A stretch of DNA of 64,000 nucleotides from Janibacter sp. HTCC2649 (GTDB taxonomy: Bacteria > Actinomycetota > Actinomycetes > Actinomycetales > Dermatophilaceae), in contig NZ_CH672413.1 in NCBI RefSeq assembly GCF_000152705.1, positions 3,627,046 through 3,691,045 on the forward strand, in the 5' to 3' direction. The translations under genes were made by a program, and so were the position numbers. Of the stretch, positions 1 through 8,490 are shown in pieces (the first letter of the stretch is position 1; each line of letters begins with the position of its first letter). The notes under the pieces were generated by a model. That model was not told the origin of the DNA and searched no databases. It saw only the letters and a program-made list of their open reading frames with translations.

Positions 1-653
1 AGCCCCACGATGCCCACCTTGGAGTGGTCGGCCAGGACGCAGACGGAGCGGCTGGCGCGCACCAGGGCGCGGTTGGTCTCGGCCTCGACGAGGTTCGGGG
101 TCGTGAGGCCGGCGTTGCGGTCGATCCCGTGCGCACCGAGGAAGAGTCGGTCGACGTGCAGGCCCTGCAGCGCCGCGACCGCGACCGGACCCACGAGCGC
201 GTCGGAGGGGGTGCGGACCCCACCGGTGAGCACGACCACGTGGTTGCCGCCCGACTCGTGGAGGAGCTGTGCCACCGGGACGGAGTTGGTCACGACGGTG
301 AGGTGGGGGATGTTGCGGATGGCTCGGGCGAACTCGTAGGTCGTGGTCCCGGCGGAGATCCCGATGGTGGCGCCCGGGTCGACGAGGCGAGCGGCCGCAA
401 GCGCGATGGCGTGCTTCGCGGCGGTCATGAGGGAGGACTTCGCGGTGAACCCCGGCTCGTCCGTCGCCCTCGGGAGCAGCGCCAGGGCGCCACCGTGCAC
501 CCGCTCCAGCAGTCCGTCGGTGTCGAGCCGCTCGATGTCGCGGCGCACGGTCATGTCGGAGACGCCGAGATGCTCGACGAGGTCGGACACCCTCACTGCT
601 CCGGAGTCCTGCACCATCGACAGGATCGCGGCACGCCGCTGGCTGGCGAGCAC
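1..653 (-). CDS. DeoR-family transcriptional regulator (3' end cut by window)
   Basis: The reverse strand reads from a GTG at 653 to the window edge, about 217 residues. It opens with a DeoR helix-turn-helix (QRRAAILSMVQ, then SDLVEHLGVSDMTVRRDIERL and the HGGA turn) and continues into the sugar-phosphate sensor domain (GISAGTTTYEFARAI, TNSVPVA, LTGG, FLGAHGID, EAETNRALV, LADHSKVG). The GTG lies two bases after the stop of the beta-galactosidase gene, so the two are probably co-transcribed and translationally coupled. By family it should sense a phosphorylated sugar and repress the adjacent galactoside genes; the ligand is inferred from context. The C-terminal tail is outside the window. Confidence 0.9.
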   Translation of the reverse strand, partial: MLASQRRAAILSMVQDSGAVRVSDLVEHLGVSDMTVRRDIERLDTDGLLERVHGGALALLPRATDEPGFTAKSSLMTAAKHAIALAAARLVDPGATIGISAGTTTYEFARAIRNIPHLTVVTNSVPVAQLLHESGGNHVVVLTGGVRTPSDALVGPVAVAALQGLHVDRLFLGAHGIDRNAGLTTPNLVEAETNRALVRASRSVCVLADHSKVGIVG

Positions 654-655
654 GG

Positions 656-2644
656 TCAGGACTCCCGGATCACGGCGGCGCAGAGCGGGGCGAGCACATG
701 GGTCGGGCCCACGTCGCTCCCGCTGACGAGATCGTGACCGTTGACGGTCAGCTCGTGCTCGGTGGTCGTGTGGTTGAGGAGGAAGAGCCACGAGCCGTCG
801 GCGCTGGACCGGCGTACGGCCTCGACCCCTGCGGCCATGGTCGTCACCGGCTCGACTCCCGCGAGCGCGGCCACCTCGTCGAGCAGGGACCCGAGACTGG
901 TGTCGTCAGGGAGGGTGCCGAGATACCAGGCCGTTCCGTCACCGACGGAGCGGCGGGTGACAGCTGGGCGGCCGCTCAGGGGTCCCTGGGCATAGGTCGT
1001 CACCACCTCGGCGTCCACGACTCTCGTGTCCTCGCTCCACTGCGACCCATGACCGCCACCCGACAGGGCGACGACCTCGTCGGTTCGCAAGGGAAAGAAC
1101 TCCTCGACCCTGACACCCAGCAGCTCGCGGAAGGCGCCGGGATAGCCGCCCAGCCGCACGTGGTCGTCGGGGTCGCTGATGCCGGAGAAGTAGGTGACGA
1201 CCACGTGGGCGCCGGCCGCTGCGGCCGCGGCGATGGACGCAGCGTCCTCGTCGGACACGAGGTAGAGGCTCGGCACGACGACGATCCGGTAGCGGGACAG
1301 GTCGGCCGAGGGGTGCACCACGTCGCAGGTGATCCCGCGGTCGCGCAGGAGGCGGTGGACCGCGTGGGGCGCCGTGACGTAGTCGATCTCGCTGCTCGGC
1401 ATGCACGGACCACTCATGGCCCACAGGGCCTCGTAGTCCCAGAGCACCGCGACGTCTGCGTCGACGCGCGAGCCGAGGACCTCTCCGAGCCTGGCCGCGA
1501 TCGCCCCCAGCTCGCACACCTCGCGAAAGCGGTCGCTGTCCTCACCCGCGTGGGGGACCAGCGCCGAGTGGAACTTCTCGGACCCGGACCGGGACTGCCG
1601 CCACTGGAAGAAGCCCAGCGTGTCGGCGCCGCGAGCCACGTGGGTCAGGGAGTCGAGGACTGTCCCGCCCGGCGCCTTGGCCGGGTTGACCGGTTGCCAG
1701 TTCACGGCGCTCGTGGAGTGCTCCATGAGCATCCACGGGCGGCCACCGGCCAGGCCCCGGGTGAGGTCGCCGTGGAAGGAGAGCTCGGCGCGCGGGTCGT
1801 CGAGGGCGTCCACGACGTAGTGGTCGGTGCTGATGACGTCCTGGAACGGGGCCCAGTCGTGGTAGTCGAGGAGCCGGAAGTTGCTCATCGTCATGAAGTT
1901 GGTCGTGACCGGCACCTTCGGTGAATGGCGGCGGATCATCTCGTGCTCGTCGCGGTAGAAGGACAGGAGGGTGTCGCTGCCGAACCGGTGGTAGTCCAGC
2001 ACCTGCGTCGGGTTGGCGAAGGTCGTCGTGCGACGCGGCGGGAGGATGTCCTCCCACGCGGTGTAGCGCTGGCTCCAGAAGGCCGTGCCCCACGCGTCGT
2101 TGAGGGCGTCGAGCGTGGCGTAGCGCTGCGCGAGCCAGGCGCGGAAGGCGATCGCGCACGTGTCGCAGTAGCAGGGCAGGTTGTGGCAGGCGTACTCGTT
2201 GGAGACGTGCCACATCGCCAGGGCGGGGTGGTCGTGATAGCGGGCGGCCAGCTTGTCGGTCAGGGCCAGGGCCAGCTCTCGGTAGAGACGCGAGGAGGGG
2301 CACCACGACTGCCGGCTCCCCGGCCAGAGGCGGTGACCGTCGTGGTCGACGGGCAGGATCTCCGGGTACGCCGAAGTCAGCCACGGGGGCGGTGTGGCCG
2401 TCGCCGTCGCGAGGTCGACCGCGATGCCGTTCGCGTGCAGCAGGTCCATGGCCTCGTCGAGCCACTCGAAGGTGTACTCACCCTTGGTCGGCTCGAGCCA
2501 CGACCACGAGAAGACACCGAGCGTCACGAAGGTGACCCCGGCGTCTCGCATGAGGCGCATGTCCTCGTCCCAGGTGGCACGGGGCCACTGTTCTGGGTTG
2601 TAGTCGCCACCGAAGGCGATCCCATCGCCGGGCCAGGCTCGCAT
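656..2644 (-). CDS. Beta-galactosidase, GH42 family
   Basis: 662 residues from an ATG at 2644; the reading frame extends further upstream, but the protein family begins at FGGDYNPEQWP, so the inner ATG is preferred. The TIM barrel carries the acid/base glutamate in WHVSNE (Glu150) and the nucleophile in WMLMEH (Glu308). Cys115, Cys158, Cys160 and Cys163 match the zinc cluster of GH42 enzymes. A trimerisation-type domain (VLWDYEALWAM) and a C-terminal beta domain follow. No signal peptide is seen, so it is likely cytoplasmic and hydrolyses imported beta-galactosides. It is divergent from the transporter operon and sits just upstream of the DeoR regulator. Confidence 0.93.
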   Translation of the reverse strand: MRAWPGDGIAFGGDYNPEQWPRATWDEDMRLMRDAGVTFVTLGVFSWSWLEPTKGEYTFEWLDEAMDLLHANGIAVDLATATATPPPWLTSAYPEILPVDHDGHRLWPGSRQSWCPSSRLYRELALALTDKLAARYHDHPALAMWHVSNEYACHNLPCYCDTCAIAFRAWLAQRYATLDALNDAWGTAFWSQRYTAWEDILPPRRTTTFANPTQVLDYHRFGSDTLLSFYRDEHEMIRRHSPKVPVTTNFMTMSNFRLLDYHDWAPFQDVISTDHYVVDALDDPRAELSFHGDLTRGLAGGRPWMLMEHSTSAVNWQPVNPAKAPGGTVLDSLTHVARGADTLGFFQWRQSRSGSEKFHSALVPHAGEDSDRFREVCELGAIAARLGEVLGSRVDADVAVLWDYEALWAMSGPCMPSSEIDYVTAPHAVHRLLRDRGITCDVVHPSADLSRYRIVVVPSLYLVSDEDAASIAAAAAAGAHVVVTYFSGISDPDDHVRLGGYPGAFRELLGVRVEEFFPLRTDEVVALSGGGHGSQWSEDTRVVDAEVVTTYAQGPLSGRPAVTRRSVGDGTAWYLGTLPDDTSLGSLLDEVAALAGVEPVTTMAAGVEAVRRSSADGSWLFLLNHTTTEHELTVNGHDLVSGSDVGPTHVLAPLCAAVIRES

Positions 2645-2912
2645 GGCGGTCAGTCTGCAAACAGGTCGAACATTTGTCAACACTTTGCGACACGTCGGTT
2701 GCTGGTCAGACAAAAGATTGCGTCGGCAATTCGGACGGCGGCTGGTCTATTTCATTTGCGGTGCGCAACGCCAACTGCCCACCTATGAGCGCGTATTCAG
2801 GACGTGACCGAGCCCTTGACACGATGAATGGGGCGGGTGAACACTCAGCGCAGTCAATGTTGGTTTCTGATCGAAATTGTCAGTTACCGCACGTTCGTCA
2901 AAGGAGACAACC
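2645..2912. promoter_or_regulatory. Divergent control region between beta-galactosidase and the sugar ABC transporter
   Basis: This 268-bp gap separates divergent genes and is more AT-rich than its surroundings. Besides the reverse promoter it holds a forward TTGACA at 2816-2821 with a weak -10, a symmetrical TTTC-TGATC-GAAA element at 2864-2876 that could be a regulator site, and a clear ribosome binding site AAGGAG (2901-2906) before the transporter ATG. The operator assignment is a guess from symmetry and position. Confidence 0.4.
2652..2680 (-). promoter_or_regulatory. Leaderless promoter of the GH42 gene
   Basis: On the reverse strand a perfect -35 TTGACA (2675-2680), a 17-nt spacer and a -10-like CAGACT (2652-2657) end seven bases before the ATG at 2644, so the transcript probably begins at or next to the start codon. 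Confidence 0.5.
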
Positions 2913-4265
2913 ATGACAACTCCGGGATCCTTCGGCCCCACCAGTCCCACCGTCCCCGCATCTGTGCGAGGTGTCGACCGCCGGTCGCTGCTCCGCGGAG
3001 CCGTCGGCGCGGGAGCCCTCCTGGGAGTGCCGACACTGCTGGCCTCCTGCAGTGGCGACGCCACCCCCGCCGCGAGCGGTGGCGGTGCCTCGGCCAAGGC
3101 CGGACCGGTCAAGTTCGGTTTCAACGAGGCCAAGGGCTCGGGACCGGCATACGAGCGCCTGAGCGCCATCGCCGATGCCTACGCCAAGAAGGCGGGAGTG
3201 TCGGTCTCGCAGAACGCCGTGGACCACAACACCTTCCAGGAGAGCATCAGCACCTACCTGCAGGGCACACCCGACGACGTCTTCACCTGGTTCGCCGGCT
3301 ACCGCATGTCGCAGTTCGCCGAGAACGGCCAGATCGCCGACGTCAGCGACGTGTGGCCGATCGAGGGCATGAGCGACGCGTTCAAGAAGTCGGCGACGGC
3401 GGAGGACGGCAAGCAGTACTTCGTCCCCGTCAGCTACTACCCCTGGGCCGTCTTCTACAAGAAGTCGGTGTTCGAGAAGAACGGCTGGACCGAGCCGAAG
3501 ACGCAGGACGAGCTCATGGCCCTCATGACCGATATGCAGGGCAAGAAGCTCACGCCCTTCGCCTTCGCGGCCAAGGACGCCTGGGCCCCGATGGGAACGT
3601 TCGACATCCTCAACATGCGGCTCAATGGCTACGACTTCCACATGGAACTCACCAAGGGCAAGAAGGCCTGGGACAGCCCCGAGGTCCGTCGGGTCTTCGA
3701 GACCTGGAAGACCTTGCTGCCCTTCCACCAGGAGAACTCCCTCGGGCGCACGTGGCAGGAGGCGGCCACGTCGATGGCCAAGGGCGAATGCGGGATGTAT
3801 CTCCTCGGCACGTTCGTCGTCGACGGGATCCCCACCGAGACCCAGGAGGACCTCGACTTCTTCACCTTCCCCGCGCTGGACCAGACCATCGGTGCCGATG
3901 CCCTCGACGCGCCGATCGATGGGTTCTGCGTGTCGGCGAACGCCGAGAACGAGGAGGCGGCCAAGGCATTCATCAAGTACCTCGGGAGCGCCGAGGCCGC
4001 TGACGCGGGCAACAACGCCGCTTCGGCGCCGTTCATCGCCGCCAACGCGGGCGCGAGCACCGCGAAGTACGGCGCGCTCCAGAAGAAGTCCGTCGAGGTC
4101 GTCCAGAACGCCAAGTCCATCGCGCAGTTCCTCGACCGCGACACCAACGCCGACCTCGCCAACACGGTCATCACCGCGTCGCTCCAGGAGTTCATCAAGA
4201 GCCCCGACAAGATCGACTCGATCACGACCTCGATCCAGCAGCAGGCCAAGTCAATCCTCGGCTGA
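2913..4265 (+). CDS. Sugar ABC transporter substrate-binding lipoprotein
   Basis: 450 residues from the ATG at 2913, chosen because AAGGAG lies 6-7 nt upstream. The N-terminus has a twin-arginine segment (VDRRSLLRGAVGAG, residues 21-34) and a lipobox LLASC with the modified cysteine at about Cys46, then an Ala/Gly/Ser linker. The rest is an extracellular solute-binding protein family 1 fold (FTWFAGYRMSQFAENGQI, YYPWAVFYKKSVFEKNGW, GTFVVDGIP). It captures sugar outside the membrane for the two permeases that follow. Flanking alpha- and beta-galactosidase genes suggest galacto-oligosaccharides such as raffinose or melibiose; the exact ligand is not readable from sequence. Confidence 0.92.
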   Translation: MTTPGSFGPTSPTVPASVRGVDRRSLLRGAVGAGALLGVPTLLASCSGDATPAASGGGASAKAGPVKFGFNEAKGSGPAYERLSAIADAYAKKAGVSVSQNAVDHNTFQESISTYLQGTPDDVFTWFAGYRMSQFAENGQIADVSDVWPIEGMSDAFKKSATAEDGKQYFVPVSYYPWAVFYKKSVFEKNGWTEPKTQDELMALMTDMQGKKLTPFAFAAKDAWAPMGTFDILNMRLNGYDFHMELTKGKKAWDSPEVRRVFETWKTLLPFHQENSLGRTWQEAATSMAKGECGMYLLGTFVVDGIPTETQEDLDFFTFPALDQTIGADALDAPIDGFCVSANAENEEAAKAFIKYLGSAEAADAGNNAASAPFIAANAGASTAKYGALQKKSVEVVQNAKSIAQFLDRDTNADLANTVITASLQEFIKSPDKIDSITTSIQQQAKSILG

Positions 4266-4288
4266 CCTTGACCTCCCGGAGAGCGAAC

Positions 4289-5200
4289 ATGGCCACGCGC
4301 ACCGCACGCCGCCCGAGCACCCGTCGGGTCGAGAAACGTCGATCGACCCGGGACCGCCTCGTCATCACGGCGATGATCGGGTTCCCGACGCTGCTCGTCA
4401 TCTGGCTGGTGTGGCTCCCAGCCATCGGCTCGGTGCTGCTGTCGTTCACGAAGTGGAACGGTTTCAAGCTCAGTGGCATCCAGTGGGTCGGCACCCAGAA
4501 CTACAAGGACATCGCGACCATCTACCCGCCGTTCTGGCCGGCGATCCAGCACAACCTCATCTGGCTGGTGTTCCTGTTCGTGTTCCCGACCCTCCTCGGG
4601 ATGTTGCTGGCGGTGATCCTCGACCACGAGATGTGGGGCAGCCGGTTCTACCAGACGGCGTTCTACCTGCCGGTCGTACTGTCGATGGCGCTCGTCGGGT
4701 TCATCTGGCAGCTGTTCTACTCCACGGACCAGGGCCTCATCAACGAGGTGTTCGGCTCCAATGTCGACTGGTACGGCGACCCCAACGTGAACCTCTGGGC
4801 GGTGCTGGTCGCGACCGCCTGGCGGCACACCGGCTACATCATGCTCATCTACCTGGCCGGCCTGAAGGGCATCGACGCGTCGCTGCGTGAGGCAGCGGCC
4901 GTCGACGGCGCCAGCGAGGTCAAGACGTTCTTCCACGTGATCTTCCCGGTCATGCGGCCGATCAACCTCATCGTCCTCGTCATCGTGGTCATCGAGTCGC
5001 TCCGGGCGTTCGACCTCGTGTGGATCATCAACAAGGGTCGCAACGGGCTCGAGCTCATCTCGGCGCTGGTGTCGCAGAACGTCATCGGCGAAGCCACGCG
5101 CTACGGCTTCGGCTCCGCCCTGGCCGTCATCATGATGGTCATCTCGTCGGTCTTCATCACCATCTACCTACGGATCGTCTTCCGAGAGGAGCGCCGATGA
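4289..5200 (+). CDS. Sugar ABC transporter permease (MalF/UgpA type)
   Basis: 303 residues with six predicted membrane helices and the cytoplasmic EAA loop (REAAAVDGASEVKTFFHVIFPVMRP) that docks the ATPase. A TTG at 4268 is in frame, but the ATG at 4289 is preferred because GGAG sits 7-8 nt upstream. A basic N-terminus (RTARRPSTRRVEKRRSTRDR) precedes the first helix. The stop codon overlaps the start of the next permease (ATGA), indicating coupling. No ATP-binding subunit is encoded nearby, so a shared MsiK-like ATPase elsewhere is likely. Confidence 0.92.
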   Translation: MATRTARRPSTRRVEKRRSTRDRLVITAMIGFPTLLVIWLVWLPAIGSVLLSFTKWNGFKLSGIQWVGTQNYKDIATIYPPFWPAIQHNLIWLVFLFVFPTLLGMLLAVILDHEMWGSRFYQTAFYLPVVLSMALVGFIWQLFYSTDQGLINEVFGSNVDWYGDPNVNLWAVLVATAWRHTGYIMLIYLAGLKGIDASLREAAAVDGASEVKTFFHVIFPVMRPINLIVLVIVVIESLRAFDLVWIINKGRNGLELISALVSQNVIGEATRYGFGSALAVIMMVISSVFITIYLRIVFREERR

Positions 5201-6132
5201 GCGCCACGACAGCACCGGCGGTCTCGCCGGCCACGGCGACCGCGGGCCGAGGCGGGGAGAAGGGACCCTCCGGCGGAGTCCTCAACCGTCGGCGCGGCAA
5301 GGTGGCCACGGTCATCATGCTCGGCCTGGCGATCGCGTGGCTGTTCCCCCTGCTCTGGGCCCTCTACAACTCCTTCCGCTCGTACTCCTACACCCAGACC
5401 AACGGGTACCTGTCGTTCGGTGGTTGGACCCTGGACAACTACCAGAACGCATGGAGCAGAGGGAACTTCGGACTGCACCTGCGGAACTCGCTGCTCGTGA
5501 CGCTCCCGGCCGTCGCCATCACCCTCTTCCTGTCGTCCATGGTCGCCTTCGTGCTGGCGCGGTTCTCCTACCGTTTCAACCTCACCCTCCTCGGGGTCTT
5601 CCTCGCCGCCAACCTGCTGCCCCCACAGGCGCTCCTCATCCCGGTCTTCCGGATGTTCCGCGAGATCCCGCTGCCCTCGGTCATGAGCGAGAGCGGCACG
5701 ATGCTCAACAGCTTCTGGGCGCTGATCCTCGTGAACACCGCGTTCCAGATGGGGTTCTGCACCTTCGTCCTGAGCAACTACATGAAGACGCTGCCCTACG
5801 AGATCTATGAGTCTGCCGAGATGGACGGTGCCGGGATCTGGCGGCAGTACTGGCAGCTGACCATGCCACTCGTGCGGCCGGCCCTCGCGGCACTGGGCAC
5901 GCTGCAGGTGACGTGGATCTACAACGAGTTCTTCTGGGCCACGGTGCTCATCTCGCGGGGGGACAAGCTGCCGATCACGAGCGCGCTCAACAACCTGCGC
6001 GGGCAGTTCTTCGCCGACACCAACCTCGTGGCAGCGGGGTCGATCATCGTCGCGCTGCCAGTCCTCATCGTCTTCTTCGTCCTCCAGAAGCAGTTCGTGT
6101 CGGGGCTGACCCTGGGGTCCACCAAGGGATGA
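5197..6132 (+). CDS. Sugar ABC transporter permease (MalG/UgpE type)
   Basis: 311 residues beginning at the ATG that overlaps the preceding stop. It has an N-terminal Ala/Thr/Gly-rich cytoplasmic stretch, then six membrane helices and the second-permease EAA loop (YEIYESAEMDGAGIWRQYWQLTMPLVRP). The C-terminus QKQFVSGLTLGSTKG is the standard end of carbohydrate-importer inner-membrane subunits. It forms the heterodimeric channel with the upstream permease and overlaps the alpha-galactosidase start by four bases. Confidence 0.93.
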   Translation: MSATTAPAVSPATATAGRGGEKGPSGGVLNRRRGKVATVIMLGLAIAWLFPLLWALYNSFRSYSYTQTNGYLSFGGWTLDNYQNAWSRGNFGLHLRNSLLVTLPAVAITLFLSSMVAFVLARFSYRFNLTLLGVFLAANLLPPQALLIPVFRMFREIPLPSVMSESGTMLNSFWALILVNTAFQMGFCTFVLSNYMKTLPYEIYESAEMDGAGIWRQYWQLTMPLVRPALAALGTLQVTWIYNEFFWATVLISRGDKLPITSALNNLRGQFFADTNLVAAGSIIVALPVLIVFFVLQKQFVSGLTLGSTKG

Positions 6133-8297
6133 CCTCCATCCTCACGGTGTTGCGCGGAGGTGGCACGGCCCTGGCTCTCGCACAGGTCGGCGACGCACTG
6201 CCACACGTCGTGCACTGGGGCTCGGACCTGCCCGACGCTGCCCTGGCCGACCTCGAGCTCCTCACCGATCCTCCGGTCGGGCACAACCAGCTGGACAGCG
6301 TGTGGCAGCTCAGCGTCCTGCCCACGTCCGGTCAGGGCTGGCTCGGCACCCCGGCGTATGCCGCGCACCGCGCCGGGGGTTCCTCGGCTCCGCGGTGGGT
6401 CGCGACCCTCGCGGCGACCCATGAGGCCGGCGCCATGACCGCAGAGGTGCACGCGACGGCATCCAACATCGGGGTTGAGGCGGTCCTCCGCTTCCGACTC
6501 GACGAGCACGGTGTCCTCACGGTCGGGTCGGAGGTGACCAACACGTCGGCCGACGAGCCGGTGCTCGACCTGGCGGCCCTGAGGATCCTGATGCCCCTGC
6601 CGTCGAGGGCCCGCGAAGTCCTCGACCTCACCGGCCGGTGGTGCCGGGAGCGCTCCCCGCAGCGCAGGCCACTCGCCGACGGCACCCTGCTCCGCACCGG
6701 GCGTCGGGGCCGCACCGGTCACGACGCGACGCTGCTCATGGTCGCGGGCACGCCCCGGTTCGCGTTCCGGTCGGGCGAGGTCTGGGCCGTGCACGTGGCG
6801 TGGAGCGGCAACCACACGCACCTCGTCGAGCGTCTGCCCGAGGGCGCGGGTTCGCATGCAGCGGTCATGGGCGGGGGCGAGGCGCTCGACCCGGGCGAGG
6901 TGCGCCTCGGTCCGGGGGAGACGTATGCCGCTCCACCGGTCGTCTTCGTGCACTCGAGCGAGGGTCTGGACGGCCTGACCCGCTCCCTCGTGCGCCACCA
7001 GCGCTCTCAGGAGGGCTACCGATCGACCCCGCGCCCACTCGTGCTCAACACCTGGGAGGCGGTCTACTTCGAGACCGACCTCGACCACCTCCTCCGGCTC
7101 GCCGACGTGGGGGCGTCGGTGGGAGTCGAGCGGTTCGTGCTCGACGACGGCTGGTTCGGCGGCCGACGTGACGACACGCGCGGCCTCGGCGACTGGCACG
7201 TCTCTCCGGAGGTGTGGCCCGAGGGTCTGGGCCCCCTCGTCGATCACGTCAAGGGACTGGGCATGGAGTTCGGCCTCTGGTTCGAACCGGAGATGGTCAA
7301 TCTCGACTCCGACGTGGTGCGCGCCCATCCCGACTGGGTGCTGGGACCGGTCGCAGGGCGCCCGCGGGCCTCGCGACAGCAACACGTGCTCGACCTGGCG
7401 AACCCGGAAGCGTTCGACCACATCCTGACGTCGATGAGCAGCCTCGTCGACGACTACGGCATCGACTTCGTGAAGTGGGACCACAACCGCGACCTCCACG
7501 ATGGTGTCCACTCGGACGCCACGGGCACCGACCGCCCGGCCATCCACGCCCAGACCCAGGCGGCATACCGACTGCTCGACGAACTGCGGCGACGCCATCC
7601 CGACCTGGAGATCGAATCGTGCTCGAGCGGCGGGGCGCGGGTCGACCTCGGCGCACTCGCTCGCACCGACCGAGTCTGGACCTCGGACTGCAACGACGCG
7701 CTCGAACGGGTCGCCATCCAGCGGTGGACCGGCCTGCTCGTGCCACCCGAAAGGATGGGCACCCACGTCGGCCCCCCACGGGCCCACACGACCCATCGCG
7801 ACCTCGACCTCTCGCTCCGCACGGTCGTCGCTCTCGGTGGGCATGCCGGACTCGAGTGGGACCTCACGACCTGCAGCCCCGAGGAGCTCGCGGGCCTCCG
7901 GTCATGGGCCGGGCTCTATCGCGAACTGCGGGAGCTCCTGCACAGTGGCGATGCGGTGCGGTCCGATCACGCCGACGACTCGCTGGTCGTCGACGGGGTC
8001 GTCGCACCCGACCGGTCGGCTGCGGTCTTCCGGGTGGTGTCGGTGACCACGGCCAAGGGCGTGTCGCCGGGCGTCGTCCCGTTGTCCGGCCTCGATCCGA
8101 CACGCTCGTACCGGGTCCGTGTCCGTTCCGAAGCAGGTCTGCCCGCGACGGTCCAAGTGACACCACCGGCATGGTGGGGCGACGCGGTTGCGCAGGGCGT
8201 CGTGGTGACCGGTGCCGCCCTCGCCGAGGTGGGTCTGGCACTGCCCATCCTCGCCCCGGCCCAAGGTTTCCTGCTGCATCTGACGCCTCCGGGCTGA
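6129..8297 (+). CDS. Alpha-galactosidase, GH36 family
   Basis: 722 residues, start overlapping the permease stop (ATGA). A beta-sandwich N-terminal domain leads into the catalytic barrel with LDDGWFGGRRDD, the nucleophile in FVKWDHNRD (Asp451) and the acid/base in WTSDCND (Asp520), preceded by ESCSSGGARVDLG. The spacing of about 69 residues between catalytic aspartates fits GH36. No export signal is present, so it should act on imported alpha-galactosides in the cytoplasm. Last gene of the transporter operon; a gap with the purH promoter follows. Confidence 0.94.
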   Translation: MTSILTVLRGGGTALALAQVGDALPHVVHWGSDLPDAALADLELLTDPPVGHNQLDSVWQLSVLPTSGQGWLGTPAYAAHRAGGSSAPRWVATLAATHEAGAMTAEVHATASNIGVEAVLRFRLDEHGVLTVGSEVTNTSADEPVLDLAALRILMPLPSRAREVLDLTGRWCRERSPQRRPLADGTLLRTGRRGRTGHDATLLMVAGTPRFAFRSGEVWAVHVAWSGNHTHLVERLPEGAGSHAAVMGGGEALDPGEVRLGPGETYAAPPVVFVHSSEGLDGLTRSLVRHQRSQEGYRSTPRPLVLNTWEAVYFETDLDHLLRLADVGASVGVERFVLDDGWFGGRRDDTRGLGDWHVSPEVWPEGLGPLVDHVKGLGMEFGLWFEPEMVNLDSDVVRAHPDWVLGPVAGRPRASRQQHVLDLANPEAFDHILTSMSSLVDDYGIDFVKWDHNRDLHDGVHSDATGTDRPAIHAQTQAAYRLLDELRRRHPDLEIESCSSGGARVDLGALARTDRVWTSDCNDALERVAIQRWTGLLVPPERMGTHVGPPRAHTTHRDLDLSLRTVVALGGHAGLEWDLTTCSPEELAGLRSWAGLYRELRELLHSGDAVRSDHADDSLVVDGVVAPDRSAAVFRVVSVTTAKGVSPGVVPLSGLDPTRSYRVRVRSEAGLPATVQVTPPAWWGDAVAQGVVVTGAALAEVGLALPILAPAQGFLLHLTPPG

Positions 8298-8329
8298 TCG
8301 CGTCCAGGTCCGAGCGCGGCTGGGTGAGG

Positions 8330-8358
8330 TTGGGGCGACCCGTCCTCGTCGCTAGACT
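8330..8358 (+). promoter_or_regulatory. Promoter of the purH riboswitch transcript
   Basis: A -35-like TTGGGG (8330-8335), a 17-nt spacer and a -10 TAGACT (8353-8358) place the transcription start about 5-8 nt downstream, exactly at the 5' edge of the ZTP aptamer. The agreement of promoter spacing and RNA start makes both calls stronger. Confidence 0.6.
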
Positions 8359-8360
8359 CA

Positions 8361-8436
8361 CGGGTGACGACTGGCGCAGGTGGACCACCACCGGGGAGTC
8401 ACATGGGACACGCATCGCCCGCCTGGGTGCACCCGC
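8361..8436 (+). ncRNA. ZTP riboswitch (pfl motif) upstream of purH
   Basis: The leader shows the pfl/ZTP architecture in order: a P1 stem GTGAC/GTCAC (8364-8368 with 8398-8402), the conserved GACTGGCG bulge, a P2 stem GGTGG/CCACC (8379-8383 with 8387-8391) followed by CCGGGGAG, then after a short linker the signature CCGCCTGGGTGCA (8419-8431), close to the consensus CCGCCUGGGCA. This RNA class binds ZTP/ZMP, the folate-stress alarmone made from the PurH substrate AICAR, and normally switches on purine or one-carbon genes. It lies about 55 nt before the purH start, a typical position. Confidence 0.88.
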
Positions 8437-8490
8437 TGCTTCGTGATTGCACACCCCTCGCCCGATTCATTTCGATAGGAGCCATTCCCC

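Noticed and set aside
24-2788. Long open frames on the forward strand across 24-737, 698-1924 and 1925-2788
   Set aside because: They are GC-skew shadows of the reverse-strand DeoR and GH42 genes; composition is Arg/Gly/Val-rich without family motifs.
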